Origin: Spirochaetota bacterium
GTDB taxonomy: Bacteria > Spirochaetota > Spirochaetia > SZUA-6
Direction of reading: 5' to 3'
NCBI GenBank assembly: GCA_013151965.1
Contig: JAADHF010000045.1
Location: forward strand, 1-64,000
Length of the DNA stretch: 64,000 nt
Part shown: positions 44,475-53,653 of the stretch, one piece after another
Layout of the letters: each line of letters starts with the position of its first letter
Numbering within the stretch: position 1 is the first letter of the stretch
The notes under the pieces: generated by a model
The model's input: only the letters and a program-made list of their open reading frames with translations
Told to the model about the DNA's origin: nothing
Databases searched by the model: none
Made by a program: the position numbers and the translations under genes

Positions 44475-45242
44475 TTAATCCTTCTGTCCGGTAATTCTTA
44501 CTATTATCCCTTTTTCTCTTATTCCGCTCACTGCCTCAGGGATAATGGCAGGGTCTGTTATAATTTCATCGATCTGCCTTATATCGAGAACATGAGCAAA
44601 TCCTCTTTTGCCGTATTTCGAAGAATCAGCGACCAGGATGGTTTTTTCCGCCTGTGCAGCCATCTTTTTTACTATTTCCGCGCCTTCGATCAGATGCGTT
44701 GTCAGCCCTGTTTCCAGTGAATATCCGTCTGTTCCAACAAACGCAAGTTTTACATGGAATCTGGAAAGTTCCTCCAGGGCAATCGACCCCACGAGTGATT
44801 CGGTGGCGGGCCGGAATTCCCCCCCGATAATAGTAAGATGTATACCGGGATTTATACGGGCGAAGGGAAGGACAAGCATCGAATTTGATACAAGCTGAAC
44901 ATCCCGTGTACCCATAAGATACTTCACTATAAGGGATGTTGTTGTGCCGGCTTCGACCATGATTGCATCTCCGTTTTTCACCAGGGATGCCGCCTGTTTT
45001 GCGATACCGTTTTTCTCATCCAGCATCATCTTCTGCCGTTCAAGGACTCCAGGATGAAATGCCGGAGATGCTCCGCCGTGTGTTCTTATAATAAGACCTC
45101 TGTCTGCCAGGCTTTTTAAATCATTTCGTATTGTTACCGTCGATACACCTAAGAGGCTGCTCATTCCGGAAACGGAAGATGCGTCGGTTTCGGTAATGAT
45201 GCGAAGAAGTTTCTTTTCTCTTTCTGAAAGGTTATGATTAAT
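44475..45242 (-). CDS. DeoR-family transcriptional regulator with apparent AUU start
   Basis: 255 residues if translation starts at ATT 45242-45240. The first ATG (45164) cuts the helix-turn-helix in half: MSSLLGVSTVTIRNDLKSLADRGLIIRTHGGA is only its second part. In frame upstream lie NHNLSEREKKLLRIITET and DASSVSG, exactly the missing first helices, down to ATT, which has AAAGGA at 7 bases spacing; no ATG, GTG or TTG occurs before the in-frame TAA. The C-terminal part is the DeoR sensor (VEAGTTTSLIVKYL, VGTDGYSLETGL, VLVADSSKYGKRGF), which binds sugar phosphates. It should regulate itself and the dehydrogenase-E2-E1 genes through repeats at its promoter. Confidence 0.85.
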   Translation of the reverse strand: MNHNLSEREKKLLRIITETDASSVSGMSSLLGVSTVTIRNDLKSLADRGLIIRTHGGASPAFHPGVLERQKMMLDEKNGIAKQAASLVKNGDAIMVEAGTTTSLIVKYLMGTRDVQLVSNSMLVLPFARINPGIHLTIIGGEFRPATESLVGSIALEELSRFHVKLAFVGTDGYSLETGLTTHLIEGAEIVKKMAAQAEKTILVADSSKYGKRGFAHVLDIRQIDEIITDPAIIPEAVSGIREKGIIVRITGQKD

Positions 45243-45260
45243 ATTATTATCCTTTCGTAT

Positions 45261-45289
45261 TGGTTACTATTTAGTTACAATAATAGTTA
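45261..45289 (-). promoter_or_regulatory. Probable DeoR operator: three direct repeats
   Basis: On the minus strand TAACTA (45289-45284), TAACTA (45277-45272) and TAACCA (45266-45261), spaced 12 and 11 bases, about one helical turn. They cover the -10 box and transcription start of the regulator's own promoter, as expected for autoregulation by a DeoR repressor. Confidence 0.5.
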
Positions 45290-45308
45290 AAATGATAATA
45301 TCTGTCAA
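45280..45308 (-). promoter_or_regulatory. Promoter of the DeoR-dehydrogenase-E2-E1 operon
   Basis: Perfect -35 TTGACA (45308-45303), 17-base spacer, -10 TATTAT (45285-45280) on the minus strand. The start site should be near 45273, giving a leader of about 30 bases containing the AAAGGA site before the ATT start. Confidence 0.7.
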
Positions 45309-45412
45309 TTAAAAGCAATTAAACAGTATTCCCTTCTGACTTTTTTTTGATTATTTTAAAAACAGGAAAAAAAACATCAATTCCGGGAGAATTCCCCATA
45401 AAAATAGGGGTT

Positions 45413-45443
45413 CTACCTATGGACTTATCCATCTCAATGGTAG
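45413..45443. repeat. Nested inverted repeats upstream of the receiver gene
   Basis: CTACC (45413-45417) and GGTAG (45439-45443) enclose ATGGA (45419-45423) and TCCAT (45428-45432) around a 4-base loop. Just before it CCCC and GGGG (about 45394-45410) can also pair. The region lies between two divergent promoters and 40 bases before the receiver gene's ATG. Confidence 0.35.
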
Positions 45444-45482
45444 TTAATATAAGAATAAAATGTATTTAAATGAGGCAGGGCT

Positions 45483-45851
45483 ATGGTAATGAAGAGAAAA
45501 GTCCTTATAGTCGACGATGATACTTCTATCCAGAGGCTCTTTACCTGGTGTTTAAAGGAGCCGGAATTGGAGGTGGACTGCGCTTCCAATGGAAAAGAAG
45601 CATTACAGCTCATGACTAAAAAGTATTACGATCTTGTTATAACGGATTACGATATGCCTGTGATGAACGGCAGTGATTTCTTAAGAGTGATGAAATCTAA
45701 ATATCCCGGGAAACATACAATAGGGATTACAAGTGATATGTACGAAGAACAGCTCTACAAGGCAGGAGCGGATATATGCATACACAAGCCGTTTACTCTC
45801 TTCGAGGTGAATAATCTGGTACATAAATTCATCTCGAATGAGAATGAATAG
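45483..45851 (+). CDS. Single-domain response regulator (CheY-like)
   Basis: 122 residues; a GAGG..AGGG stretch precedes ATG 45483 (ATG 45489 is possible). A complete receiver domain: acidic pocket D11-D12-D13, phosphoacceptor D55 in LVITD55YDMPVMNG, ITSD at the switch Ser/Thr, and K in IHKPF. No output domain, so it acts by protein contact. It stands 110 bases before a kinase gene that has its own promoter; whether that kinase phosphorylates it is not shown. Confidence 0.9.
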   Translation: MVMKRKVLIVDDDTSIQRLFTWCLKEPELEVDCASNGKEALQLMTKKYYDLVITDYDMPVMNGSDFLRVMKSKYPGKHTIGITSDMYEEQLYKAGADICIHKPFTLFEVNNLVHKFISNENE

Positions 45852-45923
45852 ATTACATTAAGCGGAAAAACAAACACTGTTTTATGATTATCTCCGCCCC
45901 GGAATAATTAGATGATATCGTGC

Positions 45924-45952
45924 TGTAAACAGCTTTATATACATGTTATAAT
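45924..45952 (+). promoter_or_regulatory. Histidine kinase promoter predicting a leaderless mRNA
   Basis: -35-like TGTAAA (45924-45929), 17-base spacer, perfect -10 TATAAT (45947-45952), then 8 bases to ATG 45961. No ribosome binding site. Confidence 0.58.
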
Positions 45953-45960
45953 GGTTGGTT

Positions 45961-48432
45961 ATGTCTCTTCGAAAAAGATCACTCTACAGTTTTATACTGA
46001 TTATTATAATTCTTGTGGTGGTTTTTCTGTTCTATGCAGCAGGAATCCATATAACCGGCAGGATAATGAAAAGCAGAATAGAGGTTGGTGATCTCTACAA
46101 GGAATGGCTGCTGTGTAAATACGAGATACTCAGTGTGTCCTTTGATAAAAACAAACAGGAGAAACTGCTTAAGCTTAAAAACAGGATAAATGATCTCGAT
46201 ACTGCATTAAAACATTTCGAAAACATACCCCTGTTTTCTGCAGTCGGTCATCTTTATCCCGGCATGAATGATTTAATGCTCAAACTGCATGTGGAATGGT
46301 CTGTAACAAGGATCATGCTTTTTAGAGAGATGACCTATCTGAAGAACAGCAGCAGTGTAACGATCGATCCCGTTAAAAAGATTAATGAGGAACTTATTTC
46401 CGGTTCCGGATCTTTCGAGCGGATCTTTAAAAGTGTCCTCTCCTGGATAGATGATTACTACGCAAAACAGATAAGGTCGTTCAGGATGCTGTTTATCTTT
46501 TTCGGCATTATCCTGATTTTGTCGTCGTTTATTATCTTAACGGCAACTAATTTGAGGATACTGCAGGAGCGCTTGCTGCTGACGGCGATTAATTCTCTCT
46601 CCGATGGAGTTTTGCTTACGGATGCAAGGAGGAGGGTTATCTTCATCAATCCGGGAGCAGAAAAACTGCTTCATGTCGGCGGAAACAGAATAATGAATAC
46701 GTATATTAATGAGAATCTTATACTGAAAAGCGATTATTCTAACAATCCCGTCAGAATAGATGATTCGGAGAAACCTAATCCTTCAGAATCTATTCTATTG
46801 ACTGATAAAGAGGGTAAAACCACGCCTGTCTCCATAAGCATTACGCCGCTTTTAAATAAGGGTAAAGTAAACATAGGTTCGGTGTATCTTATTAAAGATC
46901 TAACTCAGTGGAAGCGGCTCGTGACTAAAATATCATCCGAATTTGTTACTCTGGAAGAGGAGGAGATAGACAGGGATATAGACAATATCTTAAAGAGAAT
47001 CGCAGAAGTGTCCGGGTGCAGCGGGGTATATATTTTTCAGTTTTCCAGAAATGTGGAAAATATCATTGTAACCCACAGGTGGGAGAATGACAGGCTTAAG
47101 AATAAATGGAAAACCGTATCTTTAAGATTGGAGAATTACAGGGAATTTACAGAGAAGCTCGGATCTGAGGATTTTATAGTTCTTAAAGAGTCGGATTACG
47201 AAGATTTTTTTTATCTGCATGGGTTTGAACCGTTTTTCATGGTACCGCTGAAATACAGCAGCGTCCTGATAGGTTTTATACTTGCAGTATCCTCCGGGAA
47301 TACGGAAATCAAAACCGGTGAGATAAGAGTGTGTACGGATGTTATGGCGGATATGGTTGTAAATCTGCTGGAAAGGAAATGGGCTGCGGAAGAGCTTGCA
47401 CACATCGGTATGGAAATGCAGAAACTTATAGAGAATGCAAATGCACCCATATGGGGAACGGATAAAAAGGGTCTAATCAATGTATGGAATGACAAAATAG
47501 AAGAGATTTCAGGATACCGGAAAAACGATGCACTTAACAGTAAATTTACGGATTATTGTGCGGATGATATATCAAAGGATTATTTCCTTAAACTTATAGA
47601 AAATTCATTTCTCGGCAGGGTGGATACGGATTGTGAGGTAAGGCTGAAAACAGATAACGGAGAAGAAGCGGTTATTCTCTTTAATACAACCCCGCGGAGG
47701 GGCAGAGACGGCTCCATAACAGGTGTATTCTTTGTCGGACAGGATATTACAAGGAGGAAACTTGCCGAGATCAAGATACATAAACTAACCCAGGAATTAA
47801 TCCGGATACAGGAGGATGAACGAAAAAGGGTATCCATGGAACTGCACGATAATATTGCCCAGGAATTATTAGCGGTTCGTTTTTCCCTGGAAGATCTTGC
47901 CGGGCATAAAGAAAAAGCGGCTGATATTGAAAATATTAAATCGCTCTCTTTAAGAATCGGGGAATTGATAGAGTCGATACGGAATATCTCATATAATCTT
48001 CATCCTGCATATCTGGATCAGTTTGGTCTTAAAAAGGCCCTCGATGTTTTATGCAGGGATTTTTCCGCACGTTACGGGATAACAGTGGATTTTGTAGCAA
48101 CAGGTCTGGATGATAATACATCTGTTAAAATGAATACCTCCATACATCTCTACAGGGTCATTCAGGAAGCATTTGCAAACATCTTAAGGCATTCACGGGC
48201 CGATAATGTAGTGCTCAGGATTGTTGCATCTTATCCGTCCGTTATCTTCAGAGTAGAGGATAACGGAGTAGGATTCGAACCTGATACTATTCTTTATGAA
48301 CATACGGGAAAACATATGGGCTTAAGAAATATGCAGGAAAGGATAAGTCTGATCGGAGGAAAGATAGACATCATGTCGAAGCCCGGTAAAGGCGTAAAAA
48401 TACTCATAGAAGTACCCCTGCAGGCAGGGTGA
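45961..48432 (+). CDS. Membrane sensor histidine kinase of the NarX/HisKA_3 type with PAS and GAF domains
   Basis: 823 residues. Membrane segments at about 10-30 and 180-200 frame a roughly 150-residue outer or periplasmic sensor of helical type. Inside follow a PAS (about 210-310, INSLSDGVLLTDARRRVIFI), a GAF (about 335-470, ILKRIAEVSGCSGVYIFQF), a second PAS (about 490-595, ENANAPIWGTDKKGLINVWN) and the kinase: H629 in RVSMELH629DNIAQELLAV, and an ATPase domain with DNGVGFEPD and GLRNMQERISLIGGKI. It should phosphorylate the NarL-type regulator encoded right after it. The signal sensed is unknown. Confidence 0.92.
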   Translation: MSLRKRSLYSFILIIIILVVVFLFYAAGIHITGRIMKSRIEVGDLYKEWLLCKYEILSVSFDKNKQEKLLKLKNRINDLDTALKHFENIPLFSAVGHLYPGMNDLMLKLHVEWSVTRIMLFREMTYLKNSSSVTIDPVKKINEELISGSGSFERIFKSVLSWIDDYYAKQIRSFRMLFIFFGIILILSSFIILTATNLRILQERLLLTAINSLSDGVLLTDARRRVIFINPGAEKLLHVGGNRIMNTYINENLILKSDYSNNPVRIDDSEKPNPSESILLTDKEGKTTPVSISITPLLNKGKVNIGSVYLIKDLTQWKRLVTKISSEFVTLEEEEIDRDIDNILKRIAEVSGCSGVYIFQFSRNVENIIVTHRWENDRLKNKWKTVSLRLENYREFTEKLGSEDFIVLKESDYEDFFYLHGFEPFFMVPLKYSSVLIGFILAVSSGNTEIKTGEIRVCTDVMADMVVNLLERKWAAEELAHIGMEMQKLIENANAPIWGTDKKGLINVWNDKIEEISGYRKNDALNSKFTDYCADDISKDYFLKLIENSFLGRVDTDCEVRLKTDNGEEAVILFNTTPRRGRDGSITGVFFVGQDITRRKLAEIKIHKLTQELIRIQEDERKRVSMELHDNIAQELLAVRFSLEDLAGHKEKAADIENIKSLSLRIGELIESIRNISYNLHPAYLDQFGLKKALDVLCRDFSARYGITVDFVATGLDDNTSVKMNTSIHLYRVIQEAFANILRHSRADNVVLRIVASYPSVIFRVEDNGVGFEPDTILYEHTGKHMGLRNMQERISLIGGKIDIMSKPGKGVKILIEVPLQAG

Positions 48433-48446
48433 CTAAAGGAGTTGTA

Positions 48447-49124
48447 ATGTCAGAAAAAAAAAGTGTAATAATCGTGGATGACCATCCTGCTGTGCGGGAG
48501 GGTTTAAAGTCGATAATAAGAGAAAATGGTAATTTAGAGGTAATAGCGGAGACCGGAAACGGAGAACAGGGTCTTCTTTTGATTGGTAAATATAAGCCGG
48601 ATCTTGTATTGCTCGATCTCTCATTGCAGAACGCAAACGGAATAGAGTTAACACGTAGAATATCAAAAGATATGCCGGGAACAAAGGTGCTTATTTTAAG
48701 CGTTCACTCAAAGGTCGATTACATTAAAGAAGCATTTCTTGCCGGAGCCAGAGGTTATATTATAAAGGAAAGTGCGCCCGATAAACTTATGGAGGGGATA
48801 GAGAAAGTACTTGAAGGCAGCTACTTTATGGACAGTTATGTTTCGCATGAAGTAATAGAGGGAATACTTATGGGTGATACGCGTGTTTCGCAGGCAAAAA
48901 CGGATGCTTATGGTTCCCTGTCTAACAGAGAACAGCAGGTTCTGCGTTTTCTTGCAGAGGGTATGCAGACAAAGGAAATTGCTGAAAAATTATTTATAAG
49001 TACGAAAACAGTCGAGAATCACAGGTCGCATATCATGAAAAAACTTGAAATAAAAAGTATGGTGGAGCTTATCAGATATGCTGCAAAAATAGGTCTTATA
49101 GACATCGATTTGTGGAAAGGGTAG
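48447..49124 (+). CDS. NarL/LuxR-type response regulator
   Basis: 225 residues from ATG 48447 (AAAGGAG just upstream). Receiver domain 5-122 with D11-D12 and phosphoacceptor D57 in LVLLD57LSLQNANG; LuxR helix-turn-helix 158-215 (LSNREQQVLRFLAEGMQTKE, STKTVENHRSHIMKKL). It begins 14 bases after the kinase stop and is its evident partner. Target genes unknown. Confidence 0.94.
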   Translation: MSEKKSVIIVDDHPAVREGLKSIIRENGNLEVIAETGNGEQGLLLIGKYKPDLVLLDLSLQNANGIELTRRISKDMPGTKVLILSVHSKVDYIKEAFLAGARGYIIKESAPDKLMEGIEKVLEGSYFMDSYVSHEVIEGILMGDTRVSQAKTDAYGSLSNREQQVLRFLAEGMQTKEIAEKLFISTKTVENHRSHIMKKLEIKSMVELIRYAAKIGLIDIDLWKG

Positions 49125-49135
49125 GTATGACGGCT

Positions 49136-50218
49136 TTATGTATCGAGGATTTGTCTGTTTTGTACCGCCTCGATAACAGCATCGCTTATATCCTGTAATG
49201 CGGCGATTTTATCAACAGCTCCGCGTTTAATGGCCTCTCCGGGCATTCCGAAAACAATCGAAGTTGTCTCATCCTGGGCTATGGTAAAGGCGCCTGTCTT
49301 TTTCATTTCCATCATTCCCCGGGCGCCGTCGTCGCCCATTCCGGTCATAATAACTCCTACGGCATTGCTCCCGGCATACCTTGCCGCTGACCGGAAGAGT
49401 ACATCGACAGAAGGCCTGTGCCTGTTTACAAGCGGGCCGTCTTTAACTTCGACATAGTAGGTTTCATTGTGCCGTTTAAGAAGTATATGTTTGTTTCCGG
49501 GAGCGATAAGTACAAGGCCGGTTTGTACCGGGTCGTAATTAACAGCTTCTTTTACACGGACACTGCACAGGTTGTCTAACTGTTCGGCAAAGGATGCGGT
49601 AAAATGCTCGGGCATATGCTGTACGGCAACAATACCCGGAATATTCCGGGGAAGGGATCCTAAAAACAACTTCAGTGCTTCGGTTCCTCCGGTTGATGCA
49701 CCTATGACAATTACGGGAGCACTGCTGTATTTTTTTTCTCTGCCGGTGGGAGCGGAAAGAACAGCATCCGCTGTTAATTTCGGTGCAATAACCATTCCGG
49801 CAAAGGTTTCGATTTTTTTTATCTCAGCTATCGATGCCGCTTTTACAGCATCGGTAAGCCTTATCCTTGATTCTTCTAAAAACTGTTTTGTTCCTATCTT
49901 TGGTTTTGTGATAACCTCTACGGCACCATACTTAAAAGCTTTTACTATTTCTTTTGAATTTTCCAGGGTGTGCGAAGAACAGATTACAACGGGAATGGGA
50001 TTTTCCTGCATTATTTTTTTTAAAAATGTAAGTCCGTCCATATGAGGCATCTGAATATCAAGAATAATGACATCGGGTTCTGTTTTTTTTAATTTGCTGA
50101 CGGCAAAAATGGGGTCAGATGCAGTACCTATTACTTCTATTTCCGAATCGGATGAGAGGATATCTTTTATAGTCTGACGTACCAATGCGGAATCATCGAT
50201 AATAAAAACTTTTATCAT
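49136..50218 (-). CDS. cheB: Chemotaxis protein-glutamate methylesterase CheB
   Basis: 360 residues from ATG 50218 (GAGGAA upstream), overlapping the cheR stop (ATGA). Receiver domain 1-120 with phosphoacceptor D54 (VIILD54IQMPHMDG). Linker about 120-165. Methylesterase domain with the catalytic Ser in [11 protein letters not shown], His in [17 protein letters not shown] and Asp in [12 protein letters not shown]. It removes methyl groups from chemoreceptors when phosphorylated by CheA. Last gene of the chemotaxis operon. Confidence 0.95.
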   Translation of the reverse strand: MIKVFIIDDSALVRQTIKDILSSDSEIEVIGTASDPIFAVSKLKKTEPDVIILDIQMPHMDGLTFLKKIMQENPIPVVICSSHTLENSKEIVKAFKYGAVEVITKPKIGTKQFLEESRIRLTDAVKAASIAEIKKIETFAGMVIAPKLTADAVLSAPTGREKKYSSAPVIVIGASTGGTEALKLFLGSLPRNIPGIVAVQHMPEHFTASFAEQLDNLCSVRVKEAVNYDPVQTGLVLIAPGNKHILLKRHNETYYVEVKDGPLVNRHRPSVDVLFRSAARYAGSNAVGVIMTGMGDDGARGMMEMKKTGAFTIAQDETTSIVFGMPGEAIKRGAVDKIAALQDISDAVIEAVQNRQILDT

Positions 50219-51078
50219 ACCCTGTTCCTCTTCGCCGGGAAGTATCTGTATACATTCAAGCCCGCCCGGTGCAGGGGAAGTTTCATGTTGATCAGGGCTT
50301 CTGCATGACCCATAAAAAGATAACCGCCGTCTGTTAAGGAATTGCATATACGTGACAGTATCTCTGTCTGTTTCGAACGCCGAAAATAGATAATAACGTT
50401 TCTGAAAAAGACAACATCCATTTTACCACGAATATTGTAGTTTTGATCATTAAGATTTAACACTTTAAAGAATATCTTTGAGCGCAGAGAGGGTTTTATT
50501 CTTACGAGCCTGTCCGTTCTATTCTTTGATTTAAGAAAGTATTTCTTTTGTATATTCGAGGGAATGATGGAAATTCTCTCTTCGGGATAGACGGCACGTA
50601 TGGCGCCGTTAAGTGCGCCGACCGATATATCGGTGCCGAGGATCGAGAACTTGAACCCCCTGTGTTTTTCTGCAAATTCACTGAGTGATATCGCCAGAGA
50701 GTACGTTTCTTCCCCGGTCGAACACCCCGCACTCCAGGCATTAAGCGGCCTCTTTATGCCTGTACCGTATTCCGCTATTAGTGCGGGAAGAACGGTTTCC
50801 AGAAGAAACCGGAATTGATAAGATTCACGGAAAAAGCCTGTCTTATTTGTCGTTATTGCATCTATCATTTTAAAACGTTCTCTGCCGTCTGTATCGAATT
50901 CGAAAACAAAATTCAGATATTCTCTGAAATTTTTAAAATTAAGCTTTTTAATCCGGCTGTGAAGGCGTGATTCCAGCATGGTTTTTTTTCCGGCCGATAT
51001 TCTTATGCCAAGTCCGGTCTCGATAAATTCTTTTAATTCTTTAAAATCCCTGTCGGACAGCCTATGAAAACCGTTCAT
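50215..51078 (-). CDS. cheR: Chemotaxis protein methyltransferase CheR
   Basis: 287 residues from ATG 51078 (AAGGAAAC upstream, inside the end of cheW). N-terminal helical domain [23 protein letters not shown]-binding domain with [33 protein letters not shown] and [11 protein letters not shown]. It methylates glutamates of chemoreceptors. It overlaps cheW by 17 bases and cheB by 4, so the three are translationally coupled. Confidence 0.95.
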   Translation of the reverse strand: MNGFHRLSDRDFKELKEFIETGLGIRISAGKKTMLESRLHSRIKKLNFKNFREYLNFVFEFDTDGRERFKMIDAITTNKTGFFRESYQFRFLLETVLPALIAEYGTGIKRPLNAWSAGCSTGEETYSLAISLSEFAEKHRGFKFSILGTDISVGALNGAIRAVYPEERISIIPSNIQKKYFLKSKNRTDRLVRIKPSLRSKIFFKVLNLNDQNYNIRGKMDVVFFRNVIIYFRRSKQTEILSRICNSLTDGGYLFMGHAEALINMKLPLHRAGLNVYRYFPAKRNRV

Positions 51079-51574
51079 TTGTTTCCTTGTCCCGATGATC
51101 TTTTTGAGCAATTGCCAGTTCATCGGGAGCGAATAATCTATTCATATCGAGGATAATGATAAATTTGTCTTCCCGTTTGCCTATGCCCTCTATTATTTCA
51201 TTACTGATCCGCATTCCGATTTTAGGAGGTTCCTCTATTTTATCTTTTTCTATTTCCAGGACCTCATTTACGGCATCCACCAATGCTCCGACTGTAACCG
51301 GTTCATCGTCAAAATATATTTCCATTACTATTACGGCGCTGTCCGCTGTTGTTTCCTGTGCGGGCATATCGAATTTTAAACGCATATCGATTACAGGCAC
51401 AACATTTCCCCGTACATTTACTACTCCGAGTATAAACTCAGGGGTTCTGGGTACCTTTGTTACCGGTAAAACCCCGAGCACTTCCCGGATGTAGATCACA
51501 TTTGCCGCGAAAGTTTCTTCTCCAAGCATAAATGTGAGATACTGATTTACCGATGCTGTTTCCGTATTATTCAT
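51062..51574 (-). CDS. cheW: Chemotaxis coupling protein CheW
   Basis: 170 residues with a good GGAGGATA site. A single CheW domain: QYLTFMLGEETFAANVIYIR, VTKVPRTPEFILGVVNVRGN, VPVIDMRLKF, VTVGALVDAVNEVLEIEKDK. It bridges chemoreceptors and CheA. The 25 residues after the domain ([20 protein letters not shown]) are charged and overlap the start of cheR. Confidence 0.95.
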   Translation of the reverse strand: MNNTETASVNQYLTFMLGEETFAANVIYIREVLGVLPVTKVPRTPEFILGVVNVRGNVVPVIDMRLKFDMPAQETTADSAVIVMEIYFDDEPVTVGALVDAVNEVLEIEKDKIEEPPKIGMRISNEIIEGIGKREDKFIIILDMNRLFAPDELAIAQKDHRDKETNERFS

Positions 51575-51634
51575 TTTACGTATCCTCCGTCTGACAGTCG
51601 TGTGTACAAACCGGACATCACATGTACCTTCAGG

Positions 51635-53647
51635 TTAAGCCGGTTGTTCAGCTAATTGTGCAAGTTTTAAAACATCAAGGATTAGTGCCACCGTACCGTC
51701 GCCTAGAATGGTGGCTCCTGAAATGCCCTCCAGATCTCTGTAAATTCTTCCGAGACTTTTGATGACCGTCTGGTACTGCCCTTCCACTTCGTCCACGATA
51801 TAGCCGATAAGGCTGTCCGAAACTTGAGTAACTACCATCTGCTGAAACTCCGGCGGGTTGCCTCTGATATCAAAAAACTTTCGCAGGCTTATATACGGCA
51901 GCAGACTGCCCCTAAGTGACAGAATATTTTTTTTCTCTGTAAAAGTAGTATTGCCTGTATATTCGAAACATTCTTTAACAGCGGAGAGGGGTATTATAAA
52001 ATACCGGTCTCCGACTCTTATAAGAAGACCCTCTATGATGGCAAGGGTAAGCGGGATTTTTAATGTTATTGTGGTGCCTTTCCCTTTTTCAGTTGAAATC
52101 ATTATGGACCCGTCCAGCGAATCTATGACTCTTTTTACAATATCCATGCCTACGCCTCTTCCGGAGAGGCCGGTTATCCTGCCGGCTGTAGAAAACCCGG
52201 GTTCGAATATCAGGTCATAGATTTCCGTTTCGGACAGTTTGTTCTCCTCCGGTATAATACCTTTTTTGACGGCGGATTCTTTAAGCTTTTTAAGATCCAT
52301 ACCTGCTCCGTCATCTGAAACCTCTATTAATACGTAGGCGCCCGAATATGATGCCTTTAGAATTATACTTCCTGTTTCGGGTTTGCCTGCGTTTTTGCGC
52401 TGCTCCGGGGGTTCGATGCCGTGATCCATGCAGTTTCTGATAAGATGTACAAGCGGGTCGTGCAGGTGTTCCATTATATTTTTATCAAGTTCGGTATTAC
52501 CGCCGATAGTTTTAAGCTTTACATCTTTATGCAGTTCATTCGACAGATCCCGCACAAGCCTCTGAAACCTGTCAAATGTATCTCCTATAGGAATCATCCT
52601 TAATTTCATTGTATTTTCTCTTAGTTCGGCTGTTAAATTCTCGATTTCTTCTGATACTGTTCTAAGGCCCGGAATTTCATTCTCCCGGGATATTCTGTCG
52701 AGGCGGGCCTGGGAAATAATAAGTTCTCCCACAAGGTTTACAAGGTTGTCCAGCTTATCGGAACTTACCCTGATACTTGCCGGTTTCTCTGTTCTTTTCG
52801 GAATGACCTTCTTTTTTGATGAATCCGAACCCTTTAAGAGCCGGCCGGTTGGATTTTTGTCTGCGGTTATATTTAAATCCTTTTGTTTTTCTTTAACCAC
52901 GGAAATATTTAATTCGCTGTCGTCCTCTATAAAGATAAATACGTCCTTTAATGCATTTAGATTTTTATCTGTTGTAAGTGTGATATCCCAGCTGATATAA
53001 CATAGTTCAGGGTTTATATCTGCAAAGTCAGGTATTTTATCAGTATAAGCTCTGCATTCGATATGGCCGAGATCCTTAAGTTCATCTATCATATTAAGAG
53101 GATTAATGCCGCGCAGGAAAATGTTTTCCGGCGGTTTAAATTCTATTTTAAAAACTTTAAAAACGGATAATTTTTCTTTATCGGCGGAGCTGTTTAAGCT
53201 GTTTTTGGGTGGACTTAGAACTTTCTCTTTTTCCTCGGGTTTTTTCTCCGCATCGGGATATATTCCGCCGGTTATTTTCTTAAATTCCGTAAGGATAGTA
53301 TCTCCGAACTCTTTTTCCCCGGTCGTGCCGGGTGTGTTAAGGAGTTTTTCTATGTAGTCCCCGGCTTTAAGAGTAATATCTATAAGATGTTTTGTTACCG
53401 GAAGTTTATTATTCCTTACAAGATCATAGATTGATTCCATACTGTGTGTAAAACTCGAAATATCATTAAACCCTGCCATTGCGCCGGAGCCTTTTATTGT
53501 GTGCAATGCTCTGAATATCTTCGATATAAGCAGTATATCCTCCGGATTTCTTTCCAGGGCTAGGAGTGAAATTTCTAATTCCGAAAGGATATCTGCACAT
53601 TCCTCCCTGAATGCAGCCGCTAATTTTTCCTTATAGGCATCATCCAT
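51635..53647 (-). CDS. cheA: Chemotaxis histidine kinase CheA
   Basis: 670 residues. P1 phosphotransfer domain with H49 (FRALH49TIKGSGAMAGF). A region about 150-280 without obvious P2 signatures but with an alpha/beta pattern (FKIEFKPPENIFLRGINPLN, ECRAYTDKIPDF). P3 dimerisation SIRVSSDKLDNLVNLVGELI. P4 ATPase: HLIRNCMDHGIEPPEQR, EVSDDGAGMDLKKL, GRGVGMDIVKRVID. P5 CheW-like: GDRYFIIPLSAVKECFEY, VGEYQ-like end VDEVEGQYQTVIKSLG. It phosphorylates CheB and a CheY not clearly identified here. Weak AAGGAAG site; 60 bases before cheW. Confidence 0.95.
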   Translation of the reverse strand: MDDAYKEKLAAAFREECADILSELEISLLALERNPEDILLISKIFRALHTIKGSGAMAGFNDISSFTHSMESIYDLVRNNKLPVTKHLIDITLKAGDYIEKLLNTPGTTGEKEFGDTILTEFKKITGGIYPDAEKKPEEKEKVLSPPKNSLNSSADKEKLSVFKVFKIEFKPPENIFLRGINPLNMIDELKDLGHIECRAYTDKIPDFADINPELCYISWDITLTTDKNLNALKDVFIFIEDDSELNISVVKEKQKDLNITADKNPTGRLLKGSDSSKKKVIPKRTEKPASIRVSSDKLDNLVNLVGELIISQARLDRISRENEIPGLRTVSEEIENLTAELRENTMKLRMIPIGDTFDRFQRLVRDLSNELHKDVKLKTIGGNTELDKNIMEHLHDPLVHLIRNCMDHGIEPPEQRKNAGKPETGSIILKASYSGAYVLIEVSDDGAGMDLKKLKESAVKKGIIPEENKLSETEIYDLIFEPGFSTAGRITGLSGRGVGMDIVKRVIDSLDGSIMISTEKGKGTTITLKIPLTLAIIEGLLIRVGDRYFIIPLSAVKECFEYTGNTTFTEKKNILSLRGSLLPYISLRKFFDIRGNPPEFQQMVVTQVSDSLIGYIVDEVEGQYQTVIKSLGRIYRDLEGISGATILGDGTVALILDVLKLAQLAEQPA

Positions 53648-53653
53648 GACTAA

